DNA of 64,000 nt from DASTPP01 sp035762175 (GTDB lineage: Bacteria > Myxococcota_A > Polyangia > Polyangiales > Polyangiaceae), in contig DASTPP010000238.1 of assembly GCA_035762175.1 (NCBI GenBank), positions 1 through 64,000 of the forward strand, read 5' to 3'. The position numbers and the translations under genes were made by a program. Below, in pieces: positions 1 through 7,573 of this stretch. Below the pieces are notes generated by a model. The model searched no databases. It was not told where the DNA came from and saw only the letters and a list, made by a program, of their open reading frames with translations. Each line of letters begins with the position of its first letter. Position 1 is the first letter of the stretch.

Positions 1-450
1 GTCGGCCGCGGCGAAGCGAGGGCGCTCGGGCCGCGCGCACGCGCCGACCGCCGCCTCGGGCGCCCGCAGCTCGAAGACGCGCGAGCGCGCCGACGCCGGG
101 CCCTTCGCGCCCGCCTCGACGACGTACAGGCGCTGGCGGTAGGGCTTGTCGAGGGCCTCGGCGGCGGCCTGCTCGACGTAGAGCACGCGGTCGCCGAGCT
201 CGGGCGCATCGGCGGGGCAGACGGTAAGGTGAATGACTCGGAACTCGGCGTCGCTCGCCGCCTGCGCCGAAGAATCATAACGGCCGATGAGGAGCCGATG
301 CAGCCGGGCGGCGGCGGGCTCGACGGCCTCGGCCGCGGGGGGCGATCGCGCGGGAGCGGCGGGGGCCGGGGGCGAGTGCGGAGCGGGGGTGCAGCCGGCG
401 GCGGCCAGCGCGACGGCGAGCCGGGCGCGTGCGGGTACGTTGGTCTTCAT
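1..450 (-). CDS. CpeT/CpcT-family lipoprotein, 3' end missing
   Basis: The reading frame starts at the ATG at 450 and is still open at the window edge (150 codons seen). The N-terminus is a short signal with a lipobox-like AAAGC, so the mature protein probably begins at the Cys near residue 20, followed by a Pro/Ala-rich linker. Then comes LLIGRYDSSAQAASDAEF and, further on, LYVEQAAAEALDKPYRQR. These match the hallmark pattern of the CpeT/CpcT chromophore-lyase family (DUF1001), where the protein cradles an open-chain tetrapyrrole on phycobiliproteins. There is no sign of phycobiliproteins here, and lipoprotein members occur in non-phototrophs, so the real ligand is unknown. An outer-membrane or periplasmic location is inferred from the lipobox. 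The family call is fairly secure; the function is not. Confidence 0.75.
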   Translation of the reverse strand, partial: MKTNVPARARLAVALAAAGCTPAPHSPPAPAAPARSPPAAEAVEPAAARLHRLLIGRYDSSAQAASDAEFRVIHLTVCPADAPELGDRVLYVEQAAAEALDKPYRQRLYVVEAGAKGPASARSRVFELRAPEAAVGACARPERPRFAAAD

Positions 451-1222
451 GGCGGCGGACGTTTGCGCCCCGGGTGGGCAGGGTCAAGGCGGGGCACTCG
501 CCTCGCGCCCTCGAACCGCGGGCTTCGACGGCGCCCTGGCGACGAGCGGGCGGGCGGGGGCGCGACGCACCGGCGGGCGCCGCCCGACGGGGTGCGCCCA
601 GACGCCCGCGCGCCCCCGCGCGACGGCATCGATCGCAGCCGCGCGCGGGCCTCGGCCGCCGAGGGCCGCTCGCCCGGGCGGGGCTCGGTCATGCCGTAGG
701 CGTTGACGGGCTGCGCTCGGTTGCCCCAGAGCGCGTCATCGACCGGCGGAAGGGCCAGGCGGTCATGCCGTTTTTTTTCTATTTTATTGACTTTGTCTCT
801 ACTTTAAAAGACACTTTGCGCCCGAGGCACCATGCGAAGCGAGACGAGACTTGTCGTTCGACCAGACCGCGCGCCTCGGCGCCCTGACGTGACGTCGTCG
901 CCGCCGCGGCCGGCACCCGCCCCCTCGGCTTGCCTCGCGCTCCAGGGGTGGTGGTGGGCCGAACTTCTGCCGTTCCGGTGGACGGGGTGAAGAAAGCGTG
1001 ACCGCGGTCGCGGCGCTCCCTCGTCCGACGCCTCCGGCGTCCGGGGGGGCCTGGTTCGGTCGGAGGCCGCTTTGACCGACAGGGCGGCGTTCAAGGCGGG
1101 CGAAGGCGTCGGGCCGGGGCCGACGCGTGAGGTGGCGCCTGGTGCAGAGGTCTCGCCCCACCGAGGGGCGCCGGTCGACCGCGCCGATTCGCCCGGCTCG
1201 GACGGGCGAACGCACGCCGGGG
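451..1222. other. Intergenic region, no gene recognised
   Basis: Nothing convincing is encoded between the CpeT-like gene and the XRE regulator. An AT-rich patch at about 772-815 (T-run, TTGACT, TTTAAA) stands out from the GC-rich surroundings and may hold a promoter or terminator, but no well-spaced -35/-10 pair could be assigned. Longer open frames here have no recognisable domains and look like GC-driven noise. Confidence 0.5.
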
Positions 1223-1255
1223 TCGACTCGGTCGGCGCGGCGCCGACCGAGTCGA
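1223..1255. promoter_or_regulatory. 33-bp near-perfect palindrome upstream of XRE gene
   Basis: Two 16-bp arms, TCGACTCGGTCGGCGC and GCGCCGACCGAGTCGA, flank a single G. It lies 41 bp before the proposed GTG start of the XRE-cupin gene and has no T-tract. A large operator (possibly autoregulatory) is more likely than a terminator. This is inferred from position and symmetry only. Confidence 0.5.
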
Positions 1256-1296
1256 GGCTTGCGGGCCGAGGCACGGAGGGGGGCGTCAGCGCCGTC

Positions 1297-1839
1297 GTGG
1301 GCGCCAATCTACGCCGACTGCGTCACGAGCGCGGGCTCTCGCTCGCACACCTCTCGAAGGCGTCCGGCGTCAGCCGCGCGATGCTCTGTCAGATCGAGAC
1401 GCGCCGCAGCGCGCCTACGCTCAAAGTCTTCTACCGAATCGCCCGGGCGCTCGGCGTGCCCTTCTCGGCCCTCCTCTCCGACCGGCCTGCGCCCCGCGTC
1501 TTCGTGGTGCGGGCCCCGCGCGCGGGCGAGGCGCCGTCGGCGGGGGGCTCGTCGTCGCGGTCTCTCGTCCCGAACGACGCGTCCGGCGCCGCCGAGCTCC
1601 GCGAGCTGTGCCTCGCGCCTCGCGCCCGCCAGAGCGCGCCCGCGCGGCCCGGAGGCACGCCCGAGCTTCTGATCGTTGCCGCCGGCGCCGTGGTCGTCGA
1701 AGTGGGGGGTGACGAGTACGACCTCGGGGCCGGCGATGCCATCTCCTTCGGGGCCGACGCGCCCCGGGCGTACTGCAATCGTTCCGATGCGCCCGCGACG
1801 GCGTATCTCGTCGTGACGCGCGACCCGCAGGCCGTCTGA
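1297..1839 (+). CDS. XRE-family regulator with C-terminal cupin domain
   Basis: The 180-aa product has an N-terminal helix-turn-helix of the XRE/Cro type (VGANLRRLRHERGLSLAHLS, then SGVSRAMLCQIETRRSAPTL) and a C-terminal cupin-2 barrel (residues about 110-180, VVEVGGDEYDLGAGDAISFG). This is the architecture of small-ligand-sensing repressors related to SutR/PuuR. The open frame extends upstream to 1072, but that part would read through a large palindrome and is low complexity. The GTG at 1297, preceded by the G-rich stretch GGAGGGGGGCG, places the start just before the HTH. No obvious partner gene; the NmrA-like gene downstream is convergent. Regulation by the 33-bp upstream palindrome is plausible. 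Family call secure, target unknown. Confidence 0.85.
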   Translation: MGANLRRLRHERGLSLAHLSKASGVSRAMLCQIETRRSAPTLKVFYRIARALGVPFSALLSDRPAPRVFVVRAPRAGEAPSAGGSSSRSLVPNDASGAAELRELCLAPRARQSAPARPGGTPELLIVAAGAVVVEVGGDEYDLGAGDAISFGADAPRAYCNRSDAPATAYLVVTRDPQAV

Positions 1840-1894
1840 CGTCTCGGTTCTGCCGCCGAAACAAAGGGCGCCTCGCCCGCGGCGGCGTCGCGCC

Positions 1895-2728
1895 TCAGCG
1901 CCAGACCGGCCGGTGATCGCGGACGAACTGTGCGAGCGAGATGGGCGGCCGGCCGAGGAGCCGTTCGACGTCGTCGGTGACGGGCGCCGTCGCCCCCGCC
2001 CGCACGTCGGCGTAGAGCCGCGAGAGCAGGTCGATGTAGCCGGGGGGCAGCACGTCCCGCAGCGCCGCCCGGAACTGCTCGTCGCTCGGGCTCACGTACG
2101 CGACGGGCCGGTCGAGCTCGCGCGCGAAGACGGCCGCCACCTCGTGCCGGTCGAGGGCCTCGGCCCCCGTGAGCGAATACGCGCGGCCGTCGTGCTTCGA
2201 CGTCGTCAGCGCCAGGGCCGCGACGGCGGCGATGTCGCGGGTGTCGAGGAAGGACGTCTTGCCCTCGCCCGCGGGCTCGGTGATCGTGCCGCCGCGGATG
2301 GCGTCGGCCTGGGAGGTCGAGAAGTTCTGAAAGAACCAGTTGGGCCGCAGGATCGTCCAAGCGAGCCCCGACGCCTCGACGTGCCGCTCGACGTGCCGCA
2401 GCGGCGTGTCTTCGCGGTCGGCGCCGAACGCCGAGAGCTTGACGAGCTGCGTCGCGCCCGCGCGTTTGGCCGCGTCGACGAGGCGCTGCTCGGGCTCGGC
2501 GGGGAAGTCGCCCGGCGAGGCGAGGTAGACGGCCCGCACCCCGCGGACGGCCGCCTCGATGCTGGCCGCGTCGTCGTAATCGAGGGGAACGACCTCGAGC
2601 CCGGGGAAGACGCCGCGCGTCACCGCGACCGAGTGCGCCCCCAGACGAAGGGGGGCGCCCTGCGCTTGCAGCAGGCGCACGAGCTCTGAGCCAACTTTGC
2701 CTCGCGGCGTGGTGACGAGAATGGTCAT
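1895..2728 (-). CDS. NmrA-like NAD(P)-binding / atypical SDR protein
   Basis: The 277-aa product begins MTILVTTPRGKVGSELVRLL, a Rossmann dinucleotide-binding start, and continues with the NmrA/quinone-oxidoreductase-2-like pattern (VYLASPGDF, KLSAFGAD, GLAWTILRPNWFFQNF). Such proteins are NAD(P)H-dependent reductases or redox-sensing regulators. I chose the ATG at 2728 because AAGGAG lies 6 nt upstream; a GTG at 2749 is also in frame but has no ribosome-binding site. The active-site Tyr-x3-Lys of classical SDRs is not evident, as usual for the atypical class. It stands alone, convergent with the XRE-cupin gene. Substrate unknown. Confidence 0.85.
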   Translation of the reverse strand: MTILVTTPRGKVGSELVRLLQAQGAPLRLGAHSVAVTRGVFPGLEVVPLDYDDAASIEAAVRGVRAVYLASPGDFPAEPEQRLVDAAKRAGATQLVKLSAFGADREDTPLRHVERHVEASGLAWTILRPNWFFQNFSTSQADAIRGGTITEPAGEGKTSFLDTRDIAAVAALALTTSKHDGRAYSLTGAEALDRHEVAAVFARELDRPVAYVSPSDEQFRAALRDVLPPGYIDLLSRLYADVRAGATAPVTDDVERLLGRPPISLAQFVRDHRPVWR

Positions 2729-3255
2729 CGCGGTCTCCTTGGTCGACACGGGAACGGAGCGTGGGCGGCCCCGCCGGGGCTCGAACCCGGCCCGCAGCCT
2801 GTTCGGCCGCGCTTCTCTCCCCAGCGAGAAGAGAGGCCAGACGCGCGGCGGGCCGCGCCCGCGGCGGGTCGACGCCGCGGGCGATGGGCCCGCCTACCTG
2901 CGCGGCGCGGTCGGGGCGAAGGAGCCGCCGGGCGCGCCGGTCGGGGCGCCGGGGCGGTGCGTCGAGAGGGCGCTCAGCCGCTCAACACGCCGCCGCCGGC
3001 CCGCGACAGGGGGGGCCCTGGAGGCAGCGGGGGCGGGGCGGACGCGGCGAGAGCATCGAGCGAGTACGTACGCGATGGCGGCGGGCCGGTCAAGGAAAAA
3101 TCGTCGTTAAAAGAGAAATATGTCTATTATAATAGAAATTGGGCGTCGGGGGCTGCCTCGGCGGGTTCGGCGACCCGGCGGCCGTGCGACGGAAGGGGTC
3201 GCCCCCGTGACCGGAGCCCCGCGGCGGGCGAGGGGAGGGGCGGGCGCCGTCGTCG
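2729..3255. other. Intergenic region with tRNA-like T-arm and AT-rich palindrome
   Basis: No protein gene is supported. At about 2765-2840 the minus strand can fold a T-arm (CCGGG-TTCGAGC-CCCGG) with a weak D-arm, but U33 is absent, the acceptor stem is imperfect and there is no CCA, so it is at best a tRNA relic. A separate AT-rich palindrome at 3123-3136 is listed on its own. Confidence 0.4.
3123..3136. promoter_or_regulatory. AT-rich palindrome TCTATTATAATAGA
   Basis: A perfect 14-bp palindrome in a short AT-rich patch (about 3095-3145) within very GC-rich DNA. It contains TATAAT on both strands, but neither strand has a good -35 at the right distance. A repressor operator or a bidirectional -10 are possible readings. 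It lies 174 bp upstream of the ATP-grasp gene. Confidence 0.35.
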
Positions 3256-3284
3256 TTGACTGCCTCCATTGTGGTAGACATACT
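3256..3284 (+). promoter_or_regulatory. Sigma-70-type promoter of the ATP-grasp operon
   Basis: TTGACT (3256-3261) and CATACT (3279-3284) are separated by exactly 17 bp. Transcription would begin near 3291, about 6 nt before the ATG at 3297, and no Shine-Dalgarno sequence precedes that ATG. The mRNA is therefore likely leaderless or nearly so. Confidence 0.55.
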
Positions 3285-3296
3285 CCGCCCCTCCCC

Positions 3297-4274
3297 ATGG
3301 CCACGCCCGCCCGCCCTCCGAAGCCGACGGCGATTTACTACGAGCACCCCGACTGGTTCCGGCCCCTCTTCGCCGAGTTCGAGCGGCGGGGCCTGCCCGT
3401 CGTGCACGTCGACGCCGCGCGCCACCGCTACGACCCCTCCGAGCGCGCGGTGCCCTACGGCCTCGTCGTCAACCGGGCGAGCCCCTCGGCGTACCTGCGC
3501 GGCCGGCCGCAGACGACGTTCCACACGCTGGCGTGGCTGCGCCACCTCGCGCGGCTCGGCGTGCCGGTCGTCAACGGGGCCGAGGCCTACGCCTTCGAGA
3601 TTTCGAAGGCCGCGCAGCTCGACCTCTTCGAAGAGCTCGGCGTGCCCTACCCGGCCTCGCGCGTCATCAACCACGGGGCCGAGGCGCCGGCGGCGGCCGC
3701 GGGGCTGCGCTTCCCGGTGCTGGTCAAGGCGAACGTCGGCGGCAGCGGCGCCGGCATCGCGCGCTACGACGCGCCCGCCGCGCTCGCCGAGGCCGCGCGC
3801 GCGGGCGCCATCGACCTGGGCGTCGACGGCACCGCGCTCGTGCAAGAGGCGGCGCCGCTGCGGGGCGGGGGCATCGTGCGCGTCGAGCTGCTCGACGGCC
3901 GGCCGCTCTACGCCATCCGCGTCTACCCCGAGGCCGGCTCGTTCAACCTCTGCCCGGCCGACGCGTGCGAGACCGCGGGCGGCGCCCCGCTCGAGCGCGC
4001 CGCCTGCCCGGCCGACGCGCCCAAGAACGGCCTGCGGGTCGAGGCCTACGAGGCGCCGCCCGACGTCGTCGAGGCGTGCGCGCGCATCGTGCGGCGCGCC
4101 CGCATCGACGTCGGCGGCGTCGAGTACCTCGTCGACGACCGCGACGGGCGCCCGTACTTCTACGACGTCAACGCCCTCTCGAACTTCGTCGCCGACGCCC
4201 CGCGCGTCGTCGGCTTCGACCCCTTCGCCCGCCTCGTCGACTACCTCGAGGCGCGCGCCCGGGCGGGGGCCTGA
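3297..4274 (+). CDS. ATP-grasp domain protein
   Basis: The 325-aa product is a complete ATP-grasp fold: an N-terminal pre-grasp part (residues 1-90), the ATP-binding region with FPVLVKANVGGSGAGI near residue 135-150, the acidic stretch VQEAAPLRGGG, and the metal-binding C-terminal part ending GGVEYLVDDRDGRPYFYDVNA (D/N pair for Mg). ATP-grasp enzymes activate a carboxylate as acyl phosphate and join it to an amine or thiol, as in RimK-type or peptide-ligase enzymes. The next gene starts 3 nt after its stop, so the two are surely co-transcribed. Together with the oxygenase genes nearby this suggests synthesis or tailoring of an amino-acid-derived metabolite. The exact substrate cannot be read from the sequence. 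Confidence 0.85.
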   Translation: MATPARPPKPTAIYYEHPDWFRPLFAEFERRGLPVVHVDAARHRYDPSERAVPYGLVVNRASPSAYLRGRPQTTFHTLAWLRHLARLGVPVVNGAEAYAFEISKAAQLDLFEELGVPYPASRVINHGAEAPAAAAGLRFPVLVKANVGGSGAGIARYDAPAALAEAARAGAIDLGVDGTALVQEAAPLRGGGIVRVELLDGRPLYAIRVYPEAGSFNLCPADACETAGGAPLERAACPADAPKNGLRVEAYEAPPDVVEACARIVRRARIDVGGVEYLVDDRDGRPYFYDVNALSNFVADAPRVVGFDPFARLVDYLEARARAGA

Positions 4275-4277
4275 GCC

Positions 4278-5309
4278 GTGCGCTTCGGCTTCTGGCTGCC
4301 CGTCTTCGGCGGCTGGCTGCGCAACGTCGACGACGAGGGCATGCCGGCCTCGTTCGCCTACGTGAGCCGCCTCGCCCGCCGCAGCGAGGCGCTCGGCTAC
4401 GACCTCACGCTCGTCGCCGAGCTCTTTCTGAACGACATCAAGGGCCCCGAGGCCCCCTGCCTCGAGGCCTGGACGACTGCCGCCGCGCTCGCCGCCGTCA
4501 CCGAGCGGCTCGAGCTGATGGTGGCGGTGCGCCCGACCTTCCACCCCCCCGCCGTCTTCGCCAAGCGCGCCGCCAACGTCGACCACATCGCGGGCGGGCG
4601 CCTCGCGCTCAACGTCGTCTCGTCGTGGTGGAGCGACGAGGCCGCGCGCTTCGGCGTGACCTTCGACCGCCACGACGAGCGCTACGCCCGCACCGCCGAG
4701 TGGCTCGCCGTGGTCGACGGCGCCTTCCGCGCGACGCCCTTCGACTTCCGCGGCGAGTACTACGAGGCCCGCGGCCTCGTCGTCGAGCCGAAGCCGCGGC
4801 GCGCGCCCCGCCCGCCCGTGTACGCCGGCGGCGAGTCGGAGGCGGCCAAGCGCCTCATCGCCACGCGCTGCGACGGCTACGTCATGCACGGCGACGCGCC
4901 CGAGCGCGTCGGCGAAAAGATCGACGACATGGAGCGCCGCCGCCGCGAGGCCGGGCTGCCGCGCATGGCCTACGGCGTCGCCGGCTACGCCCTCGTGCGC
5001 CGCGACGCGGCGGCGCTCGCCCGCGAGCTCGCGCGCATCACCGACGTGCGCGAGGGCTCGCCCGGCTACCGCAACTACCAAGACTGGCTCGCCAACACGC
5101 AACTCGAGCAGCGCGTCAGCCTCGAAGACTACTCGGTCTCGAACCGGGGCCTGCGCGCCGGGCTCGCCGGCAGCCCCTGGCAGGTGCAAGACCAGGTGCG
5201 CGCCTTCGAGCGGGCCGGCGTCGATCTCTTGCTCCTGCAGTGCAGCCCCCAGCTCGAGGAGATGGAGCGCTTCGCCGAGGAAGTCATCGCCCCCCTGCGA
5301 GCGATCTGA
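4278..5309 (+). CDS. LLM-class flavin-dependent monooxygenase (SfnG/SsuD-like)
   Basis: The 343-aa product is a luciferase-like TIM-barrel monooxygenase. It starts RFGFWLPVFGGWLRN and carries the diagnostic block LALNVVSSWWSDEAARFG, followed by HDERYARTAEWLAVVDG, both typical of the reduced-flavin two-component branch that includes dimethyl-sulfone and alkanesulfonate monooxygenases. Such enzymes use FMNH2 supplied by a separate reductase; no reductase gene is visible here. Three nucleotides separate it from the ATP-grasp gene, so it is the second gene of that operon. A sulfonate/sulfone substrate is only one option, because related enzymes also act in natural-product tailoring. Confidence 0.85.
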   Translation: MRFGFWLPVFGGWLRNVDDEGMPASFAYVSRLARRSEALGYDLTLVAELFLNDIKGPEAPCLEAWTTAAALAAVTERLELMVAVRPTFHPPAVFAKRAANVDHIAGGRLALNVVSSWWSDEAARFGVTFDRHDERYARTAEWLAVVDGAFRATPFDFRGEYYEARGLVVEPKPRRAPRPPVYAGGESEAAKRLIATRCDGYVMHGDAPERVGEKIDDMERRRREAGLPRMAYGVAGYALVRRDAAALARELARITDVREGSPGYRNYQDWLANTQLEQRVSLEDYSVSNRGLRAGLAGSPWQVQDQVRAFERAGVDLLLLQCSPQLEEMERFAEEVIAPLRAI

Positions 5310-5434
5310 CGGACGCCCGCCCTCGGGCGCCCCCGGGGCCCCCGGTTCGCGCCCATTCCGAGGGCCCCGCTGCCCTTTCCGACGGTGGCGGTGGCGAGCC
5401 GTAAGCTTCCGCCGACGCCGCGGTCCGGCGGCGT

Positions 5435-6418
5435 TCAGCCGACGTCGCGGTACAACTGGGGGAACACCTTCGACACCTTGCCGAGCAGGTACTCGCCGTA
5501 CGTCCCTTCGAAGGCCCGCAAATCTTGCCCGTCCCAACGGCGCTGGCCGGACGCGTCGGCGGCCGCCCAGCCGGGCAAGGGGGGCACCTCGGCGTCGAAG
5601 TCGGGGTCGAAAAAGAAGGGGAACGACAACCGACCCCGCCCGCTGACGTTGCGCACGCGATGCGGCGTCGAGCGGTACCAGCCGCCCGTCAGCCGGTCGA
5701 GCATGTCGCCGAGGTTGCAGACGAAGGCGCCGGGCAGCGGCGGCGCGTCGACCCACCCGCGCGGCGTGTTCACCTGCAGGCCGCCGTTGTCGTCTTGGGC
5801 CAGCAAGGTCAGCAGGCCGTAGTCCGTGTGCTCGCCCACGCCCCAGCCCTCGTCGCCCGGCGGCGAGGGCGGGTAGTGGAAGACGCGGAAGAGCAAGGTC
5901 GGCCGGGCGGTGTAGCCGGACGCGAAGTAGTCCGCGTCGAGGCCGAGGCTGACCGCCACGCCGCGCATGACGGCCTGGGCGACGCCGGCGAGCGCGTCGA
6001 GATAGGCGAGCACCGCCCCGCGCATCTCGGGCACCTGCCGGGGGAAGAGGTTGCGCCCGTGCAAGGGCACCCCCGCCCGCACCCGCGGGTCGTCGTCGCC
6101 CAGCTCGGCGCCGAAGTAGAGGCCCTCTTTGAGGTCGGGCCGGCCCGACGTCAGCTCGCCGCCGACCGGGAAATAGCCGCGCCAGGCCCGCCCGCCGCGC
6201 TCCATCGCGATCGCGAGCTTCTCGGCCTCCGGCAGGCGAAAGAACGCCCGACTGGCGAAGTCGAGCCGGGTCAGCAGCTCGGCCGGCACTCCGTGGCCGG
6301 TGACGTAAAAGAAGCCGCTGTCCCGACAGGCGGCCTGGATCGCGCGTGCGACCTCGGACAACGGCGGGCCCCGCCCGCCGACCAGCGTCGCTACGTCGAT
6401 GACGGGAAGTGTCGTCAT
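5435..6418 (-). CDS. 2-oxoglutarate/Fe(II) oxygenase, isopenicillin N synthase-like
   Basis: The 327-aa product has the two-part architecture of the IPNS family: the N-terminal DIOX_N region (LPVIDVATLVGG, ACRDSGFFYVTGHGVP) and the C-terminal jelly roll with the iron ligands in GEHTDYGLLTLL (His-x-Asp) and STPHRVRN (distal His), followed by GRLSFPFFF where Arg and Ser bind 2-oxoglutarate. The length matches the family. The ATG at 6418 opens the conserved N-terminus; extra codons upstream are repeat-like. It converges on the ATP-grasp/flavin monooxygenase operon and is followed upstream by a TetR gene on the same strand, so the four genes may form one regulated metabolic locus. Substrate unknown. 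Confidence 0.88.
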   Translation of the reverse strand: MTTLPVIDVATLVGGRGPPLSEVARAIQAACRDSGFFYVTGHGVPAELLTRLDFASRAFFRLPEAEKLAIAMERGGRAWRGYFPVGGELTSGRPDLKEGLYFGAELGDDDPRVRAGVPLHGRNLFPRQVPEMRGAVLAYLDALAGVAQAVMRGVAVSLGLDADYFASGYTARPTLLFRVFHYPPSPPGDEGWGVGEHTDYGLLTLLAQDDNGGLQVNTPRGWVDAPPLPGAFVCNLGDMLDRLTGGWYRSTPHRVRNVSGRGRLSFPFFFDPDFDAEVPPLPGWAAADASGQRRWDGQDLRAFEGTYGEYLLGKVSKVFPQLYRDVG

Positions 6419-6520
6419 GGCTTCGTCGCACTCCGCGGACTCGCCCGACCGGGCAACCGCCACCTCGTGGCACCTGGAGCCCCGGGCGGCAAGGGGCCGG
6501 CACCTCTCGGGTCGCCCGGG

Positions 6521-6625
6521 CCACGCTCGCGTCGCGGGCGCGGTCGGCGCCCCGGCCACGTTCACGTCGCAGGCGCGGTCGGTGCCCCGGCCACGCTCGC
6601 GTCGCGGGTGTGGTCGGCGACCCGG
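6521..6625. repeat. Three tandem 35-bp repeats
   Basis: Three head-to-tail copies start at 6521, 6556 and 6591, each beginning CCACG and ending CCCGG, differing at a few positions. They fill most of the gap between the 2OG-oxygenase gene and the TetR gene and encode nothing recognisable. Confidence 0.85.
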
Positions 6626-6658
6626 CGTGCCGGGCGGGCCGTCATCGGCCCGGCGCGG

Positions 6659-7348
6659 TTACGGCGACGTCGGGGGCGAGGCCCCGTAGGCCTTGAGGAA
6701 GCGCTCGACGTGCCGCTCGAGGAACGCCGGCAGGTCGAGCGGCCGGCACTGCCGCCCCGACAGATCGTGCTGGTGCAGCAGCGCCACCAGCAGCGGCGAG
6801 AGCAGCGCGAGCGCCGCCGTGCGGACGCCGAGCTCGTCGTCGGCCCCCACCGACAGCTCACCCCGCTCGGCGTGCGCCCGCAGGCGCCGCTCGACGGCGC
6901 GCACCGTCGGCTCGAGCACGCCGTCGACGTACCCGGGCCCGGCCCGCTCGTCGAACACCCCCGCGGCCAGCCCGGCGGCGAAGAGGGGCCCGACGCCGAA
7001 CTGCGTCCACGCCTCGGCCAGCTCGGTCGCCATGGCCCGCAGCGACCCCGGCAGCGTCGCCCGCCCGGGCGAGGCGAGCCGCTCGAGGTGCGCGGCCGCG
7101 TCGACCTCGACCGTGCGCAAGGCCTCGGCCACCGCGCCCGAGCGGTCGCCGAAGTAGTGCTTGAGCGTCGGGATCGACGCCCCGGTCGAGCGCGCCAGCT
7201 CGTGCAGGCTCGGGCGACCGCCGCTCGCCACCACCGCCCGCAAGACCTGCCGCGAAAGCTCGCGGCGGCGCTCGTCGTGCCCCTGGTTCTTCGTGCCGGG
7301 CGTGCGACCCACGGCCCGTTTGTGCACCGGCGGCCCGCGGCTTGACAT
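6659..7348 (-). CDS. TetR/AcrR-family transcriptional regulator
   Basis: The 229-aa product has an N-terminal TetR helix-turn-helix (RRRELSRQVLRAVVASGGRP, SLHELARSTGASIPTLKHYF, residues about 30-75) and an all-helical ligand-binding C-terminal domain. The ATG at 7348 is preferred; a GTG six codons upstream is possible. No clear Shine-Dalgarno is present. The upstream region is AT-rich and contains the palindrome at 7370-7386. It probably represses its own gene and perhaps the 2OG-oxygenase gene downstream on the same strand. Confidence 0.85.
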   Translation of the reverse strand: MSSRGPPVHKRAVGRTPGTKNQGHDERRRELSRQVLRAVVASGGRPSLHELARSTGASIPTLKHYFGDRSGAVAEALRTVEVDAAAHLERLASPGRATLPGSLRAMATELAEAWTQFGVGPLFAAGLAAGVFDERAGPGYVDGVLEPTVRAVERRLRAHAERGELSVGADDELGVRTAALALLSPLLVALLHQHDLSGRQCRPLDLPAFLERHVERFLKAYGASPPTSP

Positions 7349-7369
7349 CGGAAAATTTATTATCACTTT

Positions 7370-7386
7370 TTTGATATAAAATCAAA
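7370..7386. promoter_or_regulatory. Putative TetR operator and promoter
   Basis: TTTGAT-ATAAA-ATCAAA is an inverted repeat with 6-bp arms, 22 bp before the TetR start. On the minus strand its right arm contains TTGATT, a reasonable -35 for TAATAA or GATAAT 15-17 bp further on. An operator covering the -35 box of the tetR gene is the simplest reading. Confidence 0.45.
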
Positions 7387-7462
7387 GAGGCCCCCCTGTC
7401 CCCAGGGGTCGCCAACCTGTGAGCACCGGTCGCGCCCTCGTCGCAGCTCGGCCCCGGCCGGC

Positions 7463-7519
7463 CGGCCGCTCGCGCTGGGGGTCGCGGGCACGCCGGTCGT
7501 GCTCTTCCGCGACGGCGAT
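7463..7519 (+). pseudogene. Possible remnant of a Rieske-type oxygenase N-terminus
   Basis: In the same frame as the following TetR gene, about 19 codons read RPLALGVAGTPVVLFRDGD. This resembles the first beta-strands of Rieske [2Fe-2S] domains, where a phrase like PVVLFRD precedes the iron-binding CPH motif. The motif itself and everything after it are missing, and the sequence changes to an operator and a TetR start. The resemblance is short; treat it as tentative. Confidence 0.3.
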
Positions 7520-7556
7520 ATCTGGCAGGGCCTTGCGCGGCGGCCCTCGGCATGCC

Positions 7557-7570
7557 ATGATGCTCATCAT
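7557..7570. promoter_or_regulatory. Operator site 1, ATGATGCTCATCAT
   Basis: A 14-bp inverted repeat ending 3 nt before the ATG of the TetR gene at 7574, overlapping a possible -10 (CATGAT, 7556-7561). A sister site with the same arms lies in front of the Fe-S gene at 8150-8163. Confidence 0.6.
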
Positions 7571-7573
7571 TCA

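Noticed and set aside
831..1002. 54-codon plus-strand ORF starting MRSETRLVVRPD
   Set aside because: No ribosome-binding site, no homology pattern and typical random GC-rich composition.
2765..2840. tRNA-like structure on the minus strand (T-arm CCGGG-TTCGAGC-CCCGG)
   Set aside because: A D-arm and an anticodon-like stem can be drawn, but U33 is missing, spacing is wrong, the acceptor stem is imperfect and no CCA follows. A relic at most.
3090..6524. 1144-codon open frame on the minus strand
   Set aside because: It is antisense to the ATP-grasp and flavin monooxygenase genes, composed of Arg/Ala/Gly-rich sequence, and contains no domain; a shadow of high GC3.
6521..6625. Three 35-bp tandem repeats as a CRISPR array
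   Set aside because: Units are directly adjacent without spacers and no cas gene is present.
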